A stretch of 64,000 bases of DNA, taken from positions 62,001-126,000 of the forward strand of contig JAILCP010000058.1 in assembly GCA_024680055.1 (NCBI GenBank). The letters run 5' to 3'. The position numbers were made by a program, and so were the translations under genes. This stretch comes from Lachnospiraceae bacterium. Its GTDB lineage: Bacteria; Bacillota; Clostridia; Lachnospirales; Lachnospiraceae. Under the pieces are notes generated by a model. The model saw only the letters and a list, made by a program, of their open reading frames with translations. It had not been told where the DNA came from and ran no database searches. Each line of letters begins with the position of its first letter. The stretch's first letter is position 1. Shown piece by piece: positions 20,330 to 29,616 of this stretch.

Positions 20330-21223
20330 ATGAGTAAAAAAATCACTACTGTTTTATTGATTCTTACGTTTCTCGTAGGGTTACTTGCACCTATGAAAAC
20401 CATAGATGCAGCAAAGACCACAGCCTACACCATTAAGGTGAATCGAAAGAAAAATGTGGTAACGGTGTATAAAAAAGACAAAAAGGGTGCCTATACCGTA
20501 CCGGTAAAGGCCATGACCTGTTCTGTGGGTAAAAACAACAACACCCCAAAGGGAACTTTCCGTATTTACGGAAAATATCGTTGGAGACCTTTGTTTTACG
20601 GTGTGTATGGACAGTATGCCGTACGTTTTAACGGTTCCATTTTGTTTCACTCGGTTACTTATACCAAAAAGAGTCCGTCTGCCCTTCAGTGGAAGGAATA
20701 CAATAAACTGGGAAGTGCAGCATCCCATGGGTGTGTGCGATTAACGGTGGAAGATGCAAAGTGGATTTATCAGCACTGCGCCATGAATACCAGGGTGATT
20801 GTGTATGATAGCAGTCATCCGGGACCTTTGGGAAAACCGGACATCTTCAAAATCAGTAAAAAAGTGTCCTCCAAATATAAGGGCTGGGATCCTACAGATC
20901 CGAATCAGAGAAATCCATGGCGAAGCATCAAGCCAACCCTTACGGTGAATCCACAGGTAAGCGTGGAGGTTAACAGTTCCCCGGAAGATGTGAAAAAGGA
21001 CATGAAAGCCACGGACTTCATGGGAAAAGAGTTGGATATTAAAATTGCAGGAACCTATGATTTGATGGTGGCAGGAACCTATGAAATTACAGCGATGGCC
21101 ACAGATGGTTACGGAAATACTGTCAAAAAGAAGGTGGTGCTGGAAGTGAAGGAGCCTGAAGTGCCTGAGAATACAGAGGAACCAGAGGAGCCAGAGGAGA
21201 CGGATATTGATTTATCAACCTAA
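20330..21223 (+). CDS. L,D-transpeptidase (YkuD) with C-terminal bacterial Ig-like region
   Basis: Signal sequence, catalytic SHGCVRL motif, GTYEITAMATDGYGNTVKKKVVLEV, acidic Pro/Glu tail. Confidence 0.88.
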   Translation: MSKKITTVLLILTFLVGLLAPMKTIDAAKTTAYTIKVNRKKNVVTVYKKDKKGAYTVPVKAMTCSVGKNNNTPKGTFRIYGKYRWRPLFYGVYGQYAVRFNGSILFHSVTYTKKSPSALQWKEYNKLGSAASHGCVRLTVEDAKWIYQHCAMNTRVIVYDSSHPGPLGKPDIFKISKKVSSKYKGWDPTDPNQRNPWRSIKPTLTVNPQVSVEVNSSPEDVKKDMKATDFMGKELDIKIAGTYDLMVAGTYEITAMATDGYGNTVKKKVVLEVKEPEVPENTEEPEEPEETDIDLST

Positions 21224-21268
21224 AAGAAGTAAAATATACTAGTTAATGAATTTAAAAGGAGTAGCTCA

Positions 21269-23257
21269 ATGATAAATAAAAGAATTCGTAATGATCAGCG
21301 ACCTGAATTTCCAAAACGTGCTGTCATTACCGGCGGTATGCCATATGGTAACAAAACACTCCATTTTGGACATGTGGGTGGTATGTTTGTACATGCAGAC
21401 ACCTTTGCTCGATTTTTAAGAGATCGTATCGGAAAAGAAAATGTAATTTTTGTTTCCGGAACCGACTGCTATGGTTCTCCTATTGTGGAAGCTTATCGTA
21501 AACTCTGTGATGAAGGTTACAAGGGTTCCCTGGAAGAATATGTAATGGGAAACCATGAAAAGCAGAAACAGACCCTTAAGGATTATGAAATCAGCCTGGA
21601 TCTTTTTGGCGCATCTGCCTTTGGTGAAACAGGAAAGATGCATCAGAAGGTGTCCGATGAGGTATTCCATAATTTATATAAGAATGGACACTTGACCAAG
21701 ATGTCCACACCGCAGTTTTTTGACCCGGTGAAAAAGGTATTTATTAACGGACGCCAGGTCGTTGGTAAATGTCCGATTGAAGGATGCTGTTCTGAAAAAG
21801 GTTATGCAGATGAGTGTGATTTAGGTCATCAGTATTCTCCGTCAGAATTGATCGATCCAATCAGTACCTTGTCCGGAGAGAAGCCGGAGCTTCGTGAGGT
21901 AACCAACTGGTATTTTGATCTGGATGAATGTATGGACATGTTAAGTGAACGTATGCAGTTTTTACAGAGAAACACCAATACAAGAAAATTTGAAATTAAA
22001 GCTATGGAGGAGTTTTTAAAGGATCCGTGTATTTATGTGCAGAAAAAGCAGATGGAAGATATGGAAGATTTGGAAGCCAAATTCCCGGAGCATGAAACCA
22101 TCAACGAGGAAAAGAAGCCTTCTGTTACTTTTATATTCAAAAATCTTGATGGAAGAGATAAAGCAAGAGAAGTTCTTGATGAAGAAGGAATTCACTATAG
22201 AACAGGAAAAACACTGGTACCGTTCCGTCTTTCCGGAAACATTGACTGGGGTGTAAAAGTACCGGATCAGGATGATGTAAAAGGACTTACCTTCTGGGTA
22301 TGGCCGGAATCCCTGTGGGCTCCGATTTCTTTTACCAGAACCTATTTAAAGGAAAAAGGGTTGCCGGATGATGAATGGAAGAAATGGTGGGAAGATGAAG
22401 ATGCTTGCGTTTACCAGTTCATCGGTCAGGACAACATTTATTTCTACGGATTGGCAGAAATGGGTATGTTTGTTGGATTGAACCATGAAAAAGGGGAAAA
22501 GGTGGATATGGAGAAGGTGGTACTTCCTCATATTGTAGCCAACAATCATATTTTATTCGGAGATAAAAAGGCTTCCAGCAGCGGTTCCATTAAGCCGCCA
22601 ATGGCAGATGAATTATTGGAGCATTATTCTGCAGAGCAGCTTCGTATGCACTTTTTAAGCCTTGGACTCCACAGCAAGTCTGTAGGATTTAAGCCACAGG
22701 TCTACATTCCTACTGAAGGTGTGGATCCGGTATTAAAGGAAGGAAACCTTTTAACCAACGTATTTAACCGTTTGATTCGTTCCTGCTTTTACTCTACACA
22801 GCAGTACTATGACGGTATTATGCCGGTGGGAGAAGTGGATGAAAAGATTCAGACCATTTGCCGTGATTCCATCCTGGAATATGAGAGATATATGTACAAT
22901 CATGAATTTCATCGTGTAACTTATGTGTTAGACAGTTTAATTCGTGATATTAACAAACATTGGGTGAACAACATTAAAGTTGCTGAAAAGAATCAGGACG
23001 AGGAGTTACGTAAACAAATCCTTGTGGATTGCTTCTACGGAGTGAAGGTGATTACCACTTTGCTTCATCCGATTGCACCATCCGGATGTGAAATGGTAAA
23101 AGATTACTTAATGGTAGATGATCGTATTTTTGATTGGAATTATATTTTTGAACCAATCACTGTTTTAACACAGCCACAGCATAAGTTGAAATTCTTGGAG
23201 CCAAGAGTGGACTTCTTTGAAAAACCTGCGTGCCAGTTTGAACAGAACGACAAATAA
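21269..23257 (+). CDS. Class I aminoacyl-tRNA synthetase, MetRS-like, without C-terminal tRNA-binding domain
   Basis: HFGHVGG (HIGH), zinc-ribbon-like CPIEGCC...DECDLGHQYSPSELIDP, NIDWGVKVP, WVWPESLWAPISF, FIGQDNIYFY, KKASSSGS in KMSKS position. Confidence 0.8.
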   Translation: MINKRIRNDQRPEFPKRAVITGGMPYGNKTLHFGHVGGMFVHADTFARFLRDRIGKENVIFVSGTDCYGSPIVEAYRKLCDEGYKGSLEEYVMGNHEKQKQTLKDYEISLDLFGASAFGETGKMHQKVSDEVFHNLYKNGHLTKMSTPQFFDPVKKVFINGRQVVGKCPIEGCCSEKGYADECDLGHQYSPSELIDPISTLSGEKPELREVTNWYFDLDECMDMLSERMQFLQRNTNTRKFEIKAMEEFLKDPCIYVQKKQMEDMEDLEAKFPEHETINEEKKPSVTFIFKNLDGRDKAREVLDEEGIHYRTGKTLVPFRLSGNIDWGVKVPDQDDVKGLTFWVWPESLWAPISFTRTYLKEKGLPDDEWKKWWEDEDACVYQFIGQDNIYFYGLAEMGMFVGLNHEKGEKVDMEKVVLPHIVANNHILFGDKKASSSGSIKPPMADELLEHYSAEQLRMHFLSLGLHSKSVGFKPQVYIPTEGVDPVLKEGNLLTNVFNRLIRSCFYSTQQYYDGIMPVGEVDEKIQTICRDSILEYERYMYNHEFHRVTYVLDSLIRDINKHWVNNIKVAEKNQDEELRKQILVDCFYGVKVITTLLHPIAPSGCEMVKDYLMVDDRIFDWNYIFEPITVLTQPQHKLKFLEPRVDFFEKPACQFEQNDK

Positions 23258-23271
23258 GACGCATAATTTTA

Positions 23272-23304
23272 GGGGTATGACGTTTCTGTCATACCCCATT
23301 TTTA
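23272..23304. terminator. Bidirectional terminator
   Basis: ggggtatgac-gtttct-gtcatacccc-atttttat; perfect 10-bp stem between convergent genes. Confidence 0.8.
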
Positions 23305-24092
23305 TATGGTAAAAGTGCATGTAAGTACTTGGTTGGCAAGGTAATGGAAGAGTAGATGATGGCATATTCCCGGTTGGTACATTCATCAATGAAATTGATG
23401 GGGAAATTTTTGTCAAAACCGGCATCCTTTGCAGCATCCACCGCCTTGTTGTAGGCAATGGCCGCTTTTATCTCATCCTGGTAGTATCCAATGATGTAAT
23501 CGCCGTTTAAATGAATTTTTACCTGATAGGCATTCTTTTTACGGTGAATGCATTTGGCCACTCCAAAAAAACGATTGATCACCTCCACATTTTCGTAACG
23601 ATAGTCCGTATCGTCTCCGTTGACAAAAATGTAATCTCGTCCTTTTACACCGTGAGGTTTAATTCCATAACGAGAGGTTATGGTAACCTGCATTCCATAG
23701 TCTGCCACAAAATAGTGTCCGCCCCGGGCAGAAATGGTTCTGGAACTGTAGTAGAAAAGGTCGTCCAAATCAAATTTTAAATCCAGAGTGGGAGATAAGA
23801 AGTACTGAAAATAGTTTTGCCTTACATAAATAGGTGTTTTAATGTAAATCTTGTTATCCCGAAAATTCAGTAGGGTCACAATTTTAGAAAACAAAAGAGT
23901 GGACTTTGAAAAGTCGCTGTCTATGGTAATGTCCTTGTTTTTTAAAAGTTCCATAGCATCCAAATAAGCCTTAAAAGCTACTTCTTCATCAGAGTAACTT
24001 CCAAGGCTAATGTGCTTGTTGTTGTATGTAATACCGGCGCGATAGTAGGTTTCGCCGCTTTTTTTGGTGGCCTTAGCAACTCCCGGTAACAT
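23289..24092 (-). CDS. Double AP2-like-domain protein with HNH-like core lacking catalytic residues
   Basis: GVAKATKKSGETYYRAGITYNNKHISLGSYSDEEVAFKAYLDAME at N-terminus and FFGVAKCIHRKKNAYQVKIHLNGDYIIGYYQDEIKAAIAYNKAVDAA at C-terminus; central DYIFVNGDDTDYRYENVEVINR resembles DHINGDxxDNRxxNLRxxT. Confidence 0.65.
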   Translation of the reverse strand: MLPGVAKATKKSGETYYRAGITYNNKHISLGSYSDEEVAFKAYLDAMELLKNKDITIDSDFSKSTLLFSKIVTLLNFRDNKIYIKTPIYVRQNYFQYFLSPTLDLKFDLDDLFYYSSRTISARGGHYFVADYGMQVTITSRYGIKPHGVKGRDYIFVNGDDTDYRYENVEVINRFFGVAKCIHRKKNAYQVKIHLNGDYIIGYYQDEIKAAIAYNKAVDAAKDAGFDKNFPINFIDECTNREYAIIYSSITLPTKYLHALLPYKNGV

Positions 24093-24104
24093 AAATCTCT
24101 CCTT

Positions 24105-24131
24105 TAAAATGGAGCTGCCAAAGCAGCTCCA
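24105..24131 (-). terminator. Terminator downstream of CheX-like gene
   Basis: ggagctgc-caaa-gcagctcc with T-rich tail in minus-strand orientation. Confidence 0.6.
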
Positions 24132-24140
24132 AAAATATCT

Positions 24141-25028
24141 TTATTTTGCAAATGTGATTAAAAAGTTTACCGTACCAAAGGTAAATGCCAATGGTAATAA
24201 ATAGGTGTAACCATCCGGTGCATATAACATATTATCAATTTCTTCCGGTGCATCAATTTCCAGTTCCACAGCATCGGAATTGGACATATTCACAACAAAC
24301 AAACCATTGTGAAGATTGAGGAAATCCTGAAGAGATGCAGAAACAAATTCATCGTATTCCTCAAAATTCTCACCGGCATATCTTGATGCAAAAGCAATGG
24401 CGGCCTGTTCGTTGGTTTCAATGGCAGATTGTAACTGGAAGGAACCCTCAATGCTTTGCTTTGCACCGTAATGGGTGATGTATTCCTGGAAAGGAACCAA
24501 ATCCATCGGTGTAAAATCATCGCCGATAAAACGAATCAGGTTGTTAAAGAGCAACTGTAAATAACAAACTCCAACTTCGCCGTTTCTCAAATCGCTGAAA
24601 TTACAGAAGTGGGTTACCATCTTCTTAAAACGATCCTTGTGATCCTCCATCATTTCCAAATCATACAATTCGGTTTCCATTTGATAATCCGCAAGCAAAC
24701 GTTCCACTTCGTCATGATTTAAAATACCCTTTTCTGTTAAGCACTGAGCCAACAAAATATAACTTGGTGGCTGCTGTTCCATAAGATTATCAAGCTGTTC
24801 CTGGGTCAGATAGCCTTCTTCAATGGCAATTTCGCCAAAGCGTTCATCACGATGAGTTTGAAGAATATATACTTTCTCTACTTCCGCAGAACTCATAAGA
24901 CCTGCATGAATACAAAGAGTTCCAAGCTTGGCATGGGACTTTCCGGCTTCTGTCATACATTCTAAAAGCTCTTCTGGAGTAATAATTGCTTTACGTAATA
25001 GATAGTTACCAAATAACTGAGTAAACAT
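24141..25028 (-). CDS. CheX-like protein with N-terminal MshEN-like repeats
   Basis: Four xLGxxLxxxGxLxxxxLxxxLxxQ-type repeats then an alpha/beta region resembling CheC/CheX phosphatases (ASLQDFLNLHNGLFVVNMS). Confidence 0.55.
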   Translation of the reverse strand: MFTQLFGNYLLRKAIITPEELLECMTEAGKSHAKLGTLCIHAGLMSSAEVEKVYILQTHRDERFGEIAIEEGYLTQEQLDNLMEQQPPSYILLAQCLTEKGILNHDEVERLLADYQMETELYDLEMMEDHKDRFKKMVTHFCNFSDLRNGEVGVCYLQLLFNNLIRFIGDDFTPMDLVPFQEYITHYGAKQSIEGSFQLQSAIETNEQAAIAFASRYAGENFEEYDEFVSASLQDFLNLHNGLFVVNMSNSDAVELEIDAPEEIDNMLYAPDGYTYLLPLAFTFGTVNFLITFAK

Positions 25029-25031
25029 TAG

Positions 25032-25406
25032 TTAACCCTCCACTCTATTCTTAAGTATTGTTGAAATTTGCTTGGCAACGAACGGCTTTTGAATAAAGTC
25101 GTTGGCACCTTCTTCGATGGAAGCTTTAATCAGGTTTTGCGTACCTACAGAGGATACCATAATAATGCAGGCATCATTGTCGTAGGCCTTAATGGCTTTC
25201 ACGGCTTCAATTCCGTCAACTTTAGGCATCACAATATCTAAGAATACAATATCGGGATTCTCTTTCTTATATAAATCGATGGCCATTTGTCCATTGGTGG
25301 CTTCGAAGAAAAGACCGCACCCTTCTTCAATCAATACATCCTTTAGTTGTTTTCGGGCTAAAATTGAATCATCGCAGATTAAAACTTTACAGTCTTTCAA
25401 TTCCAT
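25032..25406 (-). CDS. CheY-like stand-alone response regulator
   Basis: ICDDSILARKQLK, phosphoacceptor IVFLDIVMPKVDG, VSS, QKPF. Confidence 0.92.
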   Translation of the reverse strand: MELKDCKVLICDDSILARKQLKDVLIEEGCGLFFEATNGQMAIDLYKKENPDIVFLDIVMPKVDGIEAVKAIKAYDNDACIIMVSSVGTQNLIKASIEEGANDFIQKPFVAKQISTILKNRVEG

Positions 25407-25629
25407 ATATGCACCTCACATAATCTACTATATAATACGTAAATTTTACAACAAATGAAACGATGTTTCAATATTATTCAACAAATAAAATGTTTCGAAA
25501 TTGTGTTTTGACTTTAGGTTGAAAAGAAAAAGTGACAAAAGTATAATGAAACTGTCAGTTAAACTTCACTTATCGTTCACGGGAGAAAGATACACTACTT
25601 TGGTAGAATGGAATATAGAGGAGGTATCT

Positions 25630-26316
25630 ATGTCAAATAGAATATTGGTTGTTGATGACGAAGAAAGAATCAGAGAGATTATAAAAAAATATGCAACCTT
25701 TGAGGGTTATGAAATTACGGAAGCGGAGAACGGAATGGACGCAATTAAAATCTGTGAGGAACAGGATTTTGATTTGATCATCATGGATGTAATGATGCCG
25801 GAACTGGACGGTTTTTCCGCAGTTCGCGCCATTCGTGAAAAGAAAGATATTCCTGTTTTAATGCTGTCGGCGCGAGGTGAAGAATATGACAAGATTCACG
25901 GCTTTGAAATCGGAATTGACGATTATGTGGTGAAACCTTTTTCACCGAAGGAATTGATGATGCGTGCAAAGGTCATTATGCAGCGCAATGAAAAGAGTAA
26001 TTATATTACAAATGAAGTGGAACATAAGGTATTTACCGTAGAAGGATTGGTGATTGATTTTACCGCAAGAACGGTTACCATCGACGGAGAGCGGGTGGAA
26101 ATGTCACCGAAGGAATATGCACTGCTTTTTTATCTGGTGGAGAACCGCAACATCGCACTTTCCAGGGAGCGTTTGATTACGGAAGTGTGGGGGTATGATT
26201 ATTACGGCGATGACAGAACCCTGGATACCCACATCAAATTACTTCGAAATTCCCTTGGACCATATCGTAATTATTTAGTAACATTAAGAGGAGTGGGTTA
26301 TAAATTTGAAGCGTAG
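25630..26316 (+). CDS. OmpR/PhoB-family response regulator
   Basis: MSNRILVVDDEERIREII...LIIMDVMMPELDG...Trans_Reg_C; ATG at 25630 after gaggtat. Confidence 0.93.
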   Translation: MSNRILVVDDEERIREIIKKYATFEGYEITEAENGMDAIKICEEQDFDLIIMDVMMPELDGFSAVRAIREKKDIPVLMLSARGEEYDKIHGFEIGIDDYVVKPFSPKELMMRAKVIMQRNEKSNYITNEVEHKVFTVEGLVIDFTARTVTIDGERVEMSPKEYALLFYLVENRNIALSRERLITEVWGYDYYGDDRTLDTHIKLLRNSLGPYRNYLVTLRGVGYKFEA

Positions 26317-27817
26317 TAAGATTAGTGTAAAATGGAAAATCTATCTGTACATGATGTTGTTTTGCCTGATACTCATTGGCTTTTTATGGCTTTTTCAGAT
26401 TGTTCTTCTGGAAAAATTTTACAAATCCATAAAGACAGCCGAATCCAAAGGTATATACAAACAGCTGACGGAAATGGTGAAAAATGAAGACGATAATCTG
26501 GAATCCAAAATTGATAGTATTGCAGGAAAGCACAATATATCTGTTTTGTTGACCACAACGGATTTGAGTTATTATTATTGTGCCAACTACAATTCTACCT
26601 CATCCCTTTTAAACATGCCAACGGATATTTTTAATAAGCTGGTGGAGGAGGCCAGGGAGAACGATGGGACTTTTGATGTTACCTATATCGGAAACAATAA
26701 CATCACCATGAAAGACGGAATACCGGATCTTTCCGGAGAAACGGTAACGCCACGTGATCCGGGTCATTCATTTCGCCAGAATCTTGGAATGAAAAGCGGC
26801 GAAAGTGTAATTCATGTTGCCATTATCGATGCAGACAAAACGGAGCAGGTGCTTCTTGTCAATACGGTTTTATCACCGGTCAACTCCACCGTGGACACCT
26901 TGAAGGTACAGCTCATTGTGGTTTCTGTTATCCTGGCAATTTTAGCACTGTTGTTTGCCTTTGCAGTCACCAATTTTGTTTCAAGGCCGATAATTATGAC
27001 CAATACTTCTGCCAAAAAACTGGCGGAGGGAGATTTTTCCGTGGAATTTACCGGACAGGGATACAGGGAAATCGAAGAATTATCGGATACTTTGAATTAT
27101 GCTGCAAAAGAACTTGGAAAAACCGAAGAATTTCAGCATGAAATCATTGCAAATGTTTCCCATGATTTGAGAACGCCGTTGACCATGATTACCGGCTATG
27201 GTGAGGTAATGAGGGATTTGCCGGGAGAAAACACCCCGGAAAATGTGCAGGTCATCATTGATGAAGCCAACCGGTTAACCAACCTTGTAAACGATATGCT
27301 GGACATGTCCAAATTGCAGGCAGGTGTGCAGGTGTTGGAGCCTAGCACCTATAACTTAACTGCCAGTATTGAAGATGTACTGAAAAGGTACAATAAGTTA
27401 CGAGAGCAGGAAGGCTACACCATTGATTTTCGTTGGGACAAAGAAGCGTATGTGCAGGCAGATGAGTACAAAATCTACCAGGTAATTTACAATTTGATTA
27501 ACAATGCGGTTAACTACACCGGCGAAGATAAAAGGGTGGTGGTATCGCAGATCATAAAAGAAGATGCGGTACGTATTGAAATAACCGATTCCGGCGAGGG
27601 CATTCCGAAAGAAGAATTAAAGAATGTCTGGGAGCGCTATTACAAAATTGATAAGAACCACAAACGTTCCATTTCCGGAAGCGGACTGGGTCTATCCATT
27701 GTCAAAAATATCCTGAAACTTCACGACGCCAACTATGGTGTGGAAAGTGAAATCGGGCGGGGAAGTACCTTCTGGTTTGAACTGAAAACCACGGAAAAAG
27801 CCCAAAATAAACATTGA
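26306..27817 (+). CDS. HAMP-domain sensor histidine kinase
   Basis: Two TM segments, HAMP, HisKA (ANVSHDLRTPLTMITGYGE), HATPase (GSGLGLSIVKNIL). Confidence 0.93.
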   Translation: MKRSKISVKWKIYLYMMLFCLILIGFLWLFQIVLLEKFYKSIKTAESKGIYKQLTEMVKNEDDNLESKIDSIAGKHNISVLLTTTDLSYYYCANYNSTSSLLNMPTDIFNKLVEEARENDGTFDVTYIGNNNITMKDGIPDLSGETVTPRDPGHSFRQNLGMKSGESVIHVAIIDADKTEQVLLVNTVLSPVNSTVDTLKVQLIVVSVILAILALLFAFAVTNFVSRPIIMTNTSAKKLAEGDFSVEFTGQGYREIEELSDTLNYAAKELGKTEEFQHEIIANVSHDLRTPLTMITGYGEVMRDLPGENTPENVQVIIDEANRLTNLVNDMLDMSKLQAGVQVLEPSTYNLTASIEDVLKRYNKLREQEGYTIDFRWDKEAYVQADEYKIYQVIYNLINNAVNYTGEDKRVVVSQIIKEDAVRIEITDSGEGIPKEELKNVWERYYKIDKNHKRSISGSGLGLSIVKNILKLHDANYGVESEIGRGSTFWFELKTTEKAQNKH

Positions 27818-27889
27818 CCACTTTGTTAATAAAAAATGTAAATTTGGGGTAAAACTTGAATAATGAGAGCTTATATTATATAATACAAT

Positions 27890-28076
27890 CAACACCTGAG
27901 ATGTACGACACCCCTATAATTTTTGAACCTACATCTACTTAATGGGACTCTTACATTACTGATTGGATGTCAAGCCGTAGTAACTGGCGGAAGGCAGAAG
28001 ATTATGTTGCGGACACCCACCTAGCTTTCGCTAGGCGTCAAAAATATAGGAACGGCACCTTGGGCTAACTATTAAA
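27890..28076 (+). ncRNA. ssrS: Probable 6S RNA (SsrS)
   Basis: Strong -10 (tatattatataat) just upstream; 14/13-nt complementary arms (27913-27926 with 28038-28050) enclosing a mostly unpaired region; ends match what I recall of clostridial 6S (ttgcggacaccc...ggaacggcaccttggg). Confidence 0.65.
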
Positions 28077-28082
28077 ACATTA

Positions 28083-28114
28083 GAAGCTGCATAGATATCT
28101 ATGCAGCTTCTTTA
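28083..28114 (+). terminator. Terminator with perfect 28-bp palindrome
   Basis: gaagctgcatagat|atctatgcagcttc followed by ttt. Confidence 0.7.
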
Positions 28115-28126
28115 AGGTAATTTTAG

Positions 28127-29602
28127 ATGAAGAGAAGAGTTCGTGGGAAAGGTAAAATGAAAAACAGAAAATTAAAGAGACTTGGAATTATAGGAAGTGT
28201 ATCACTTCTTTTTTTCGTGATGCTGGTTTCTTATCATGCATACGAAAAAGAACAGCAAAAACAGGCTTTTTTACAGTCGGATGGAGCAACGGCCCAGGCA
28301 GCCAATCTGAAATATAATGATGACAGTCAAATCACCGTATTATTGAAAAACGGTACGGATAATTTCAGAGCAGGATTTCGGGTGGTTATATCCGGAAAAT
28401 ACAAAAAGATTACATCTGAAAAGACCACAACCTTAAAAAGCGGTAAGGTGGTAAATTTTACCCTGGGGGCAGGAAGTAAAAAACCAAAGAAGTCAGATTG
28501 TGTCACTTTAAAACCTTTAAAAGAGGGGGGCAGAATCTATTTTTGTGACTCAAGCGGGAAAAAAATGTCAAAAGGCTATCGGGGCAGCCTCATGGTATAC
28601 CGTTTTCCAAAAGGGTACGTGGTATTAAATAAACTGCCTATAAAACAATATTTGTACGGTGTGGTGCCAAGTGAGATGCCCTCGGGCTATCATGAGCAGG
28701 CCTTAAAAGCCCAGGCAATCTGTGCCAGAAGCTATGCTTACAAACAGCTGATGGGAGAGCACGCTCTGAAGTATTATTATGCGGATCTGGACGATTCCAC
28801 CGCATATCAGGTATACAATAAATCAAATGATGCAAAATCCACAAGAGAGGCGGTAAACACTACCAAAAATAAGGTGCTGTGGTATAAAAATGAAATTGTC
28901 ACCACCTATTATTATTCCACCTCTGCAGGGGTAAGTCAGAAATATGATTTGTGGGGATTGCAGCCATCTTCCTTTGGATATTTGAAAAACAAGATTTTAA
29001 AAAAGGGATCTCTGAAAAAATCAGATCTTTCAAAGGAAGAGACGTTTCAAAAATTCATGAAGCAAAATAAGGCTTCCTTCTACGAAAAATCCTGTCGTTA
29101 TTTTCGTTGGAAGGCGTCGTTGAACCTGAAAAAGTATGACGATCAACTTTCATGGGCCATTGTGCAGCGTAAAAATCAGGCTCCAAAAACAGTTGCAATC
29201 TACAACAAGAAAGGAAAGAAGATTTCCGGCTTAAAACATCTAGGTAAGCCAAAATCCTTAGAGGTTACAAAGCGAAGCGACGGCGGAGGCATTTTGGAAC
29301 TGGTTATTCATTACAAAAAGGGAAAGGTCCGTCTGAAAAATGAATATACCATAAGATACTGTCTGGCGGCCTGCGGAGCAAAGGTTACCTTACAGGATCA
29401 CAGTATAAGCAGCGGATCCCTTCTTTTGCCAAGTGCCGTATTTTATGTGAAAAGTGTTGAAAAAGGAAAAGTACAGTTACGAGGCGGCGGATTTGGCCAT
29501 GGCCTTGGTATGAGTCAAAACTGTGCCAATGAAATGGCAAAAGAAGGAATGGGTTATAAAAAGATTTTGAAAACCTTTTATCCGGGAACAACCTTGAAAT
29601 AG
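28127..29602 (+). CDS. SpoIID/LytB-domain protein
   Basis: VVPSEMPSGYHEQALKAQAICARSYA...GGGFGHGLGMSQ; start may be 28157. Confidence 0.9.
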   Translation: MKRRVRGKGKMKNRKLKRLGIIGSVSLLFFVMLVSYHAYEKEQQKQAFLQSDGATAQAANLKYNDDSQITVLLKNGTDNFRAGFRVVISGKYKKITSEKTTTLKSGKVVNFTLGAGSKKPKKSDCVTLKPLKEGGRIYFCDSSGKKMSKGYRGSLMVYRFPKGYVVLNKLPIKQYLYGVVPSEMPSGYHEQALKAQAICARSYAYKQLMGEHALKYYYADLDDSTAYQVYNKSNDAKSTREAVNTTKNKVLWYKNEIVTTYYYSTSAGVSQKYDLWGLQPSSFGYLKNKILKKGSLKKSDLSKEETFQKFMKQNKASFYEKSCRYFRWKASLNLKKYDDQLSWAIVQRKNQAPKTVAIYNKKGKKISGLKHLGKPKSLEVTKRSDGGGILELVIHYKKGKVRLKNEYTIRYCLAACGAKVTLQDHSISSGSLLLPSAVFYVKSVEKGKVQLRGGGFGHGLGMSQNCANEMAKEGMGYKKILKTFYPGTTLK

Positions 29603-29616
29603 TAAGGGGAGCAATT

